Source of the DNA: Brevibacterium aurantiacum
GTDB lineage: Bacteria > Actinomycetota > Actinomycetes > Actinomycetales > Brevibacteriaceae
Length of the DNA stretch: 64,000 bases
NCBI RefSeq assembly: GCF_007558825.1
Contig: NZ_VLTK01000004.1
Span: 325,460 to 389,459 of the forward strand
Reading direction: 5' to 3'
The position numbers and the translations under genes were made by a program. Position 1 is the stretch's first letter; each line of letters begins with the position of its first letter. Below, piece after piece: positions 62,784 to 64,000 of this stretch. The notes below the pieces were generated by a model. It had not been told where the DNA came from. It saw only the letters and a program-made list of their open reading frames with translations, and did no database searches.

Positions 62784-63347
62784 CTACGGCTGCTTCGGGC
62801 GAAATCTGCGAAACCACGCGTCTTTGTTGGCTTCGTCCTCTGCGATGAGCTCCCAATAGACGCGCCTGCCGCCTGGGACGTCGAAGATACGCGTGCCGTC
62901 GCCGAGGAAGATGGGCGCGACGAAGACCTGCATCTCGTCGATGAGGTCGACCTCGAGCGCCTGCCGACCGATGTCGGCGCTGATGATCTGGATGTCACGA
63001 TCACCGGCGAGGGCCCGGGCCCGATCGACCACCTCGGCGATTGAGCAATTCACGGCTGTGATCGTCGTGTCCTGCGCGAGCTCCTCGGGACGATGGGTGA
63101 GGATGAACTCGGTGCCTTCCCACGCTCCGCCGTAGGCTTCGGAGGTCATTTCGTCGCGCTCGGCCGCCTGTGCCTTGGCCGCGTCGTAACCGCGGCGTCC
63201 GGAGATGATGACGGCAACCTGTGATGCGAGGTCCTCGACGGTGCCGTCTGAGAGCGAACCGAGCCCAGCTATCCAGGACATGTCGTGATTCGGGCCGGTG
63301 ATGAACCCGTCGAGTGAACTCGTGAAACCCCACGTGACTCGTGCCAT
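62784..63347 (-). CDS. RibD C-terminal/dihydrofolate reductase-like protein
   Basis: A 187-residue protein of the RibD-C/DHFR-like fold. Features are the N-terminal WGFTSSLDGFITGPNHDMSW, VIISGRRGYDAAKAQ, EFILTHRPEELAQD and DEMQVFVAPIFLGDGTRIFD. These match the YyaP/YwjB-type group of unknown function. ATG 63347 has AGGAGGAGC upstream; the longer reading to 63383 is rejected. It is convergent with the alarmone synthetase. Confidence 0.85.
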   Translation of the reverse strand: MARVTWGFTSSLDGFITGPNHDMSWIAGLGSLSDGTVEDLASQVAVIISGRRGYDAAKAQAAERDEMTSEAYGGAWEGTEFILTHRPEELAQDTTITAVNCSIAEVVDRARALAGDRDIQIISADIGRQALEVDLIDEMQVFVAPIFLGDGTRIFDVPGGRRVYWELIAEDEANKDAWFRRFRPKQP

Positions 63348-63539
63348 CGCTCCTCCTTGAGCAGAAGTGATTGCGTTTGACAATCACTTTCTTCCCATTG
63401 AACCACTGCCGTCCGGCAGTGACAAGGGAAGAAGCAGAAGACGTGACCGAGCAGACGGAATTTCGGCGCCCTGAGGTTCGTTGCACCAGGTGAGGGCCAC
63501 AGAGCATGGCTCATCGAAGAACGGAAGAAGGTCATCGCA

Positions 63540-64000
63540 ATGGCAGATTTCACGAACAAGGTCGCGCTCGTCACCGGCGGAGGATCCGGACTCGGCGAGG
63601 CCATCAGCAAAGAACTCGCAGCCAAGGGCGCGAAGGTCGTCGTCACCGACATCAATCTCGAGGCAGCCCAGCGAGTTGTCGATGAGATCACCGGGACCGG
63701 TGGATCCGCCTCGGCGATCAAGCAGGACACGGCTGCGAAGGAAGACTCTGAGAAGGTCGTCAAGTTCGCCGTCGACACGTACGGCGGCCTCAACTATGCC
63801 GTGAATAATGCCGGCATCGGCGGCGTCCAGGTTCCCGTGGGGGAGACAGACCTCGACAATTGGGACAAGGTCATCGACATCAACCTCAACGGCGTGCTCT
63901 ACGGAATGCGATACCAGATACCGGCGATGCTCAAGGCCGGCGCCAGGGACAGCGCCATCGTCAACATGGCCTCGGTTCACGGTTCGGTCGCTGCGATCAA
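63540..64000 (+). CDS. Short-chain dehydrogenase/reductase (partial, cut by window edge)
   Basis: The first 153 residues of a classical SDR. The cofactor motif VALVTGGGSGLGEAI, the aspartate in VVVTDINLEAA (favouring NAD), NNAGIGG (NNAG motif) and the serine region IVNMASVHGSVAAI are visible; the YxxxK motif lies beyond the edge. AAGAAGG precedes ATG 63540. The substrate cannot be inferred from this part. Confidence 0.9.
   Translation, partial: MADFTNKVALVTGGGSGLGEAISKELAAKGAKVVVTDINLEAAQRVVDEITGTGGSASAIKQDTAAKEDSEKVVKFAVDTYGGLNYAVNNAGIGGVQVPVGETDLDNWDKVIDINLNGVLYGMRYQIPAMLKAGARDSAIVNMASVHGSVAAI

Overview
The window is high-GC, densely packed bacterial chromosome with many ATGA start/stop overlaps, GTG/TTG starts and actinobacterial families (DUF222/HNH protein, MarP- and PrsW-type membrane proteases, ACT-domain malic enzyme, homodimeric AceE). 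The homoprotocatechuate dioxygenase closely resembles, from memory, the well-studied Brevibacterium fuscum enzyme, so a Brevibacterium or close relative is the best guess. No phage, CRISPR array, rRNA or recognisable insertion sequence was seen.

Left part (1-24.6 kb): a purine-to-central-metabolism island. An IclR-family regulator (465-1250) is divergent from a malic enzyme cut by the window edge. Then come, mostly on the minus strand, pyruvate dehydrogenase E1 (aceE), uricase, HIU hydrolase, OHCU decarboxylase, glycerate kinase and a peroxiredoxin (+), allantoinase, and the glyoxylate branch gcl-glxR-hyi. These are followed by a urate/xanthine permease (+), guanine deaminase, xanthine dehydrogenase xdhABC and a second purine permease. 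Together they can take guanine, hypoxanthine, xanthine and urate to allantoin and allantoate, and glyoxylate to phosphoglycerate. The steps from allantoate to glyoxylate are not in the window. Four control regions carry pairs of related 15-bp inverted-repeat boxes (TTCCRTAnnRYGGAA-like) set exactly 21 bp apart, which I infer to be the operator of the IclR-family regulator. Inside the island sits a DUF559-type nuclease-like gene (8089-9078) flanked by two near-identical 62-64 bp palindromes, with two DnaA-box-like sites at its 5' side.

Middle (24.5-33.9 kb): tRNA-Ser(CGA) with a strong terminator, tadA and its companion gene, upp, a short cysteine-rich ORF ahead of a receiver-less winged-helix regulator, a membrane EEP phosphohydrolase, MarP-like and PrsW-like membrane proteases, and an LPXTG surface protein with thioester-domain-like features.

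33.9-43.9 kb: a homoprotocatechuate meta-cleavage island. A tightly overlapping minus-strand operon encodes an FAH-RraA fusion (HpaG-like), a GntR regulator, HpaE, HpaD, HpaH and HpaI. It is divergent from an MFS transporter and a 3-hydroxybenzoate-hydroxylase-like flavoprotein. A 13-bp motif is shared by the divergent promoter region and the hydroxylase promoter and is probably the GntR operator.

Right part (44-64 kb): a small membrane protein, a DUF222/HNH protein, uridine kinase, an unusual multi-HTH GntR/FCD-like regulator divergent from bifunctional proline catabolism gene putA, a flavin monooxygenase, a secreted ExeM/NucH-type nuclease, an aldehyde dehydrogenase-AAHS transporter-PrpF-like operon divergent from a second IclR regulator, DUF1304 and DUF2277 proteins, a small alarmone synthetase, a RibD-C/DHFR-like protein and the start of an SDR gene cut by the right edge.
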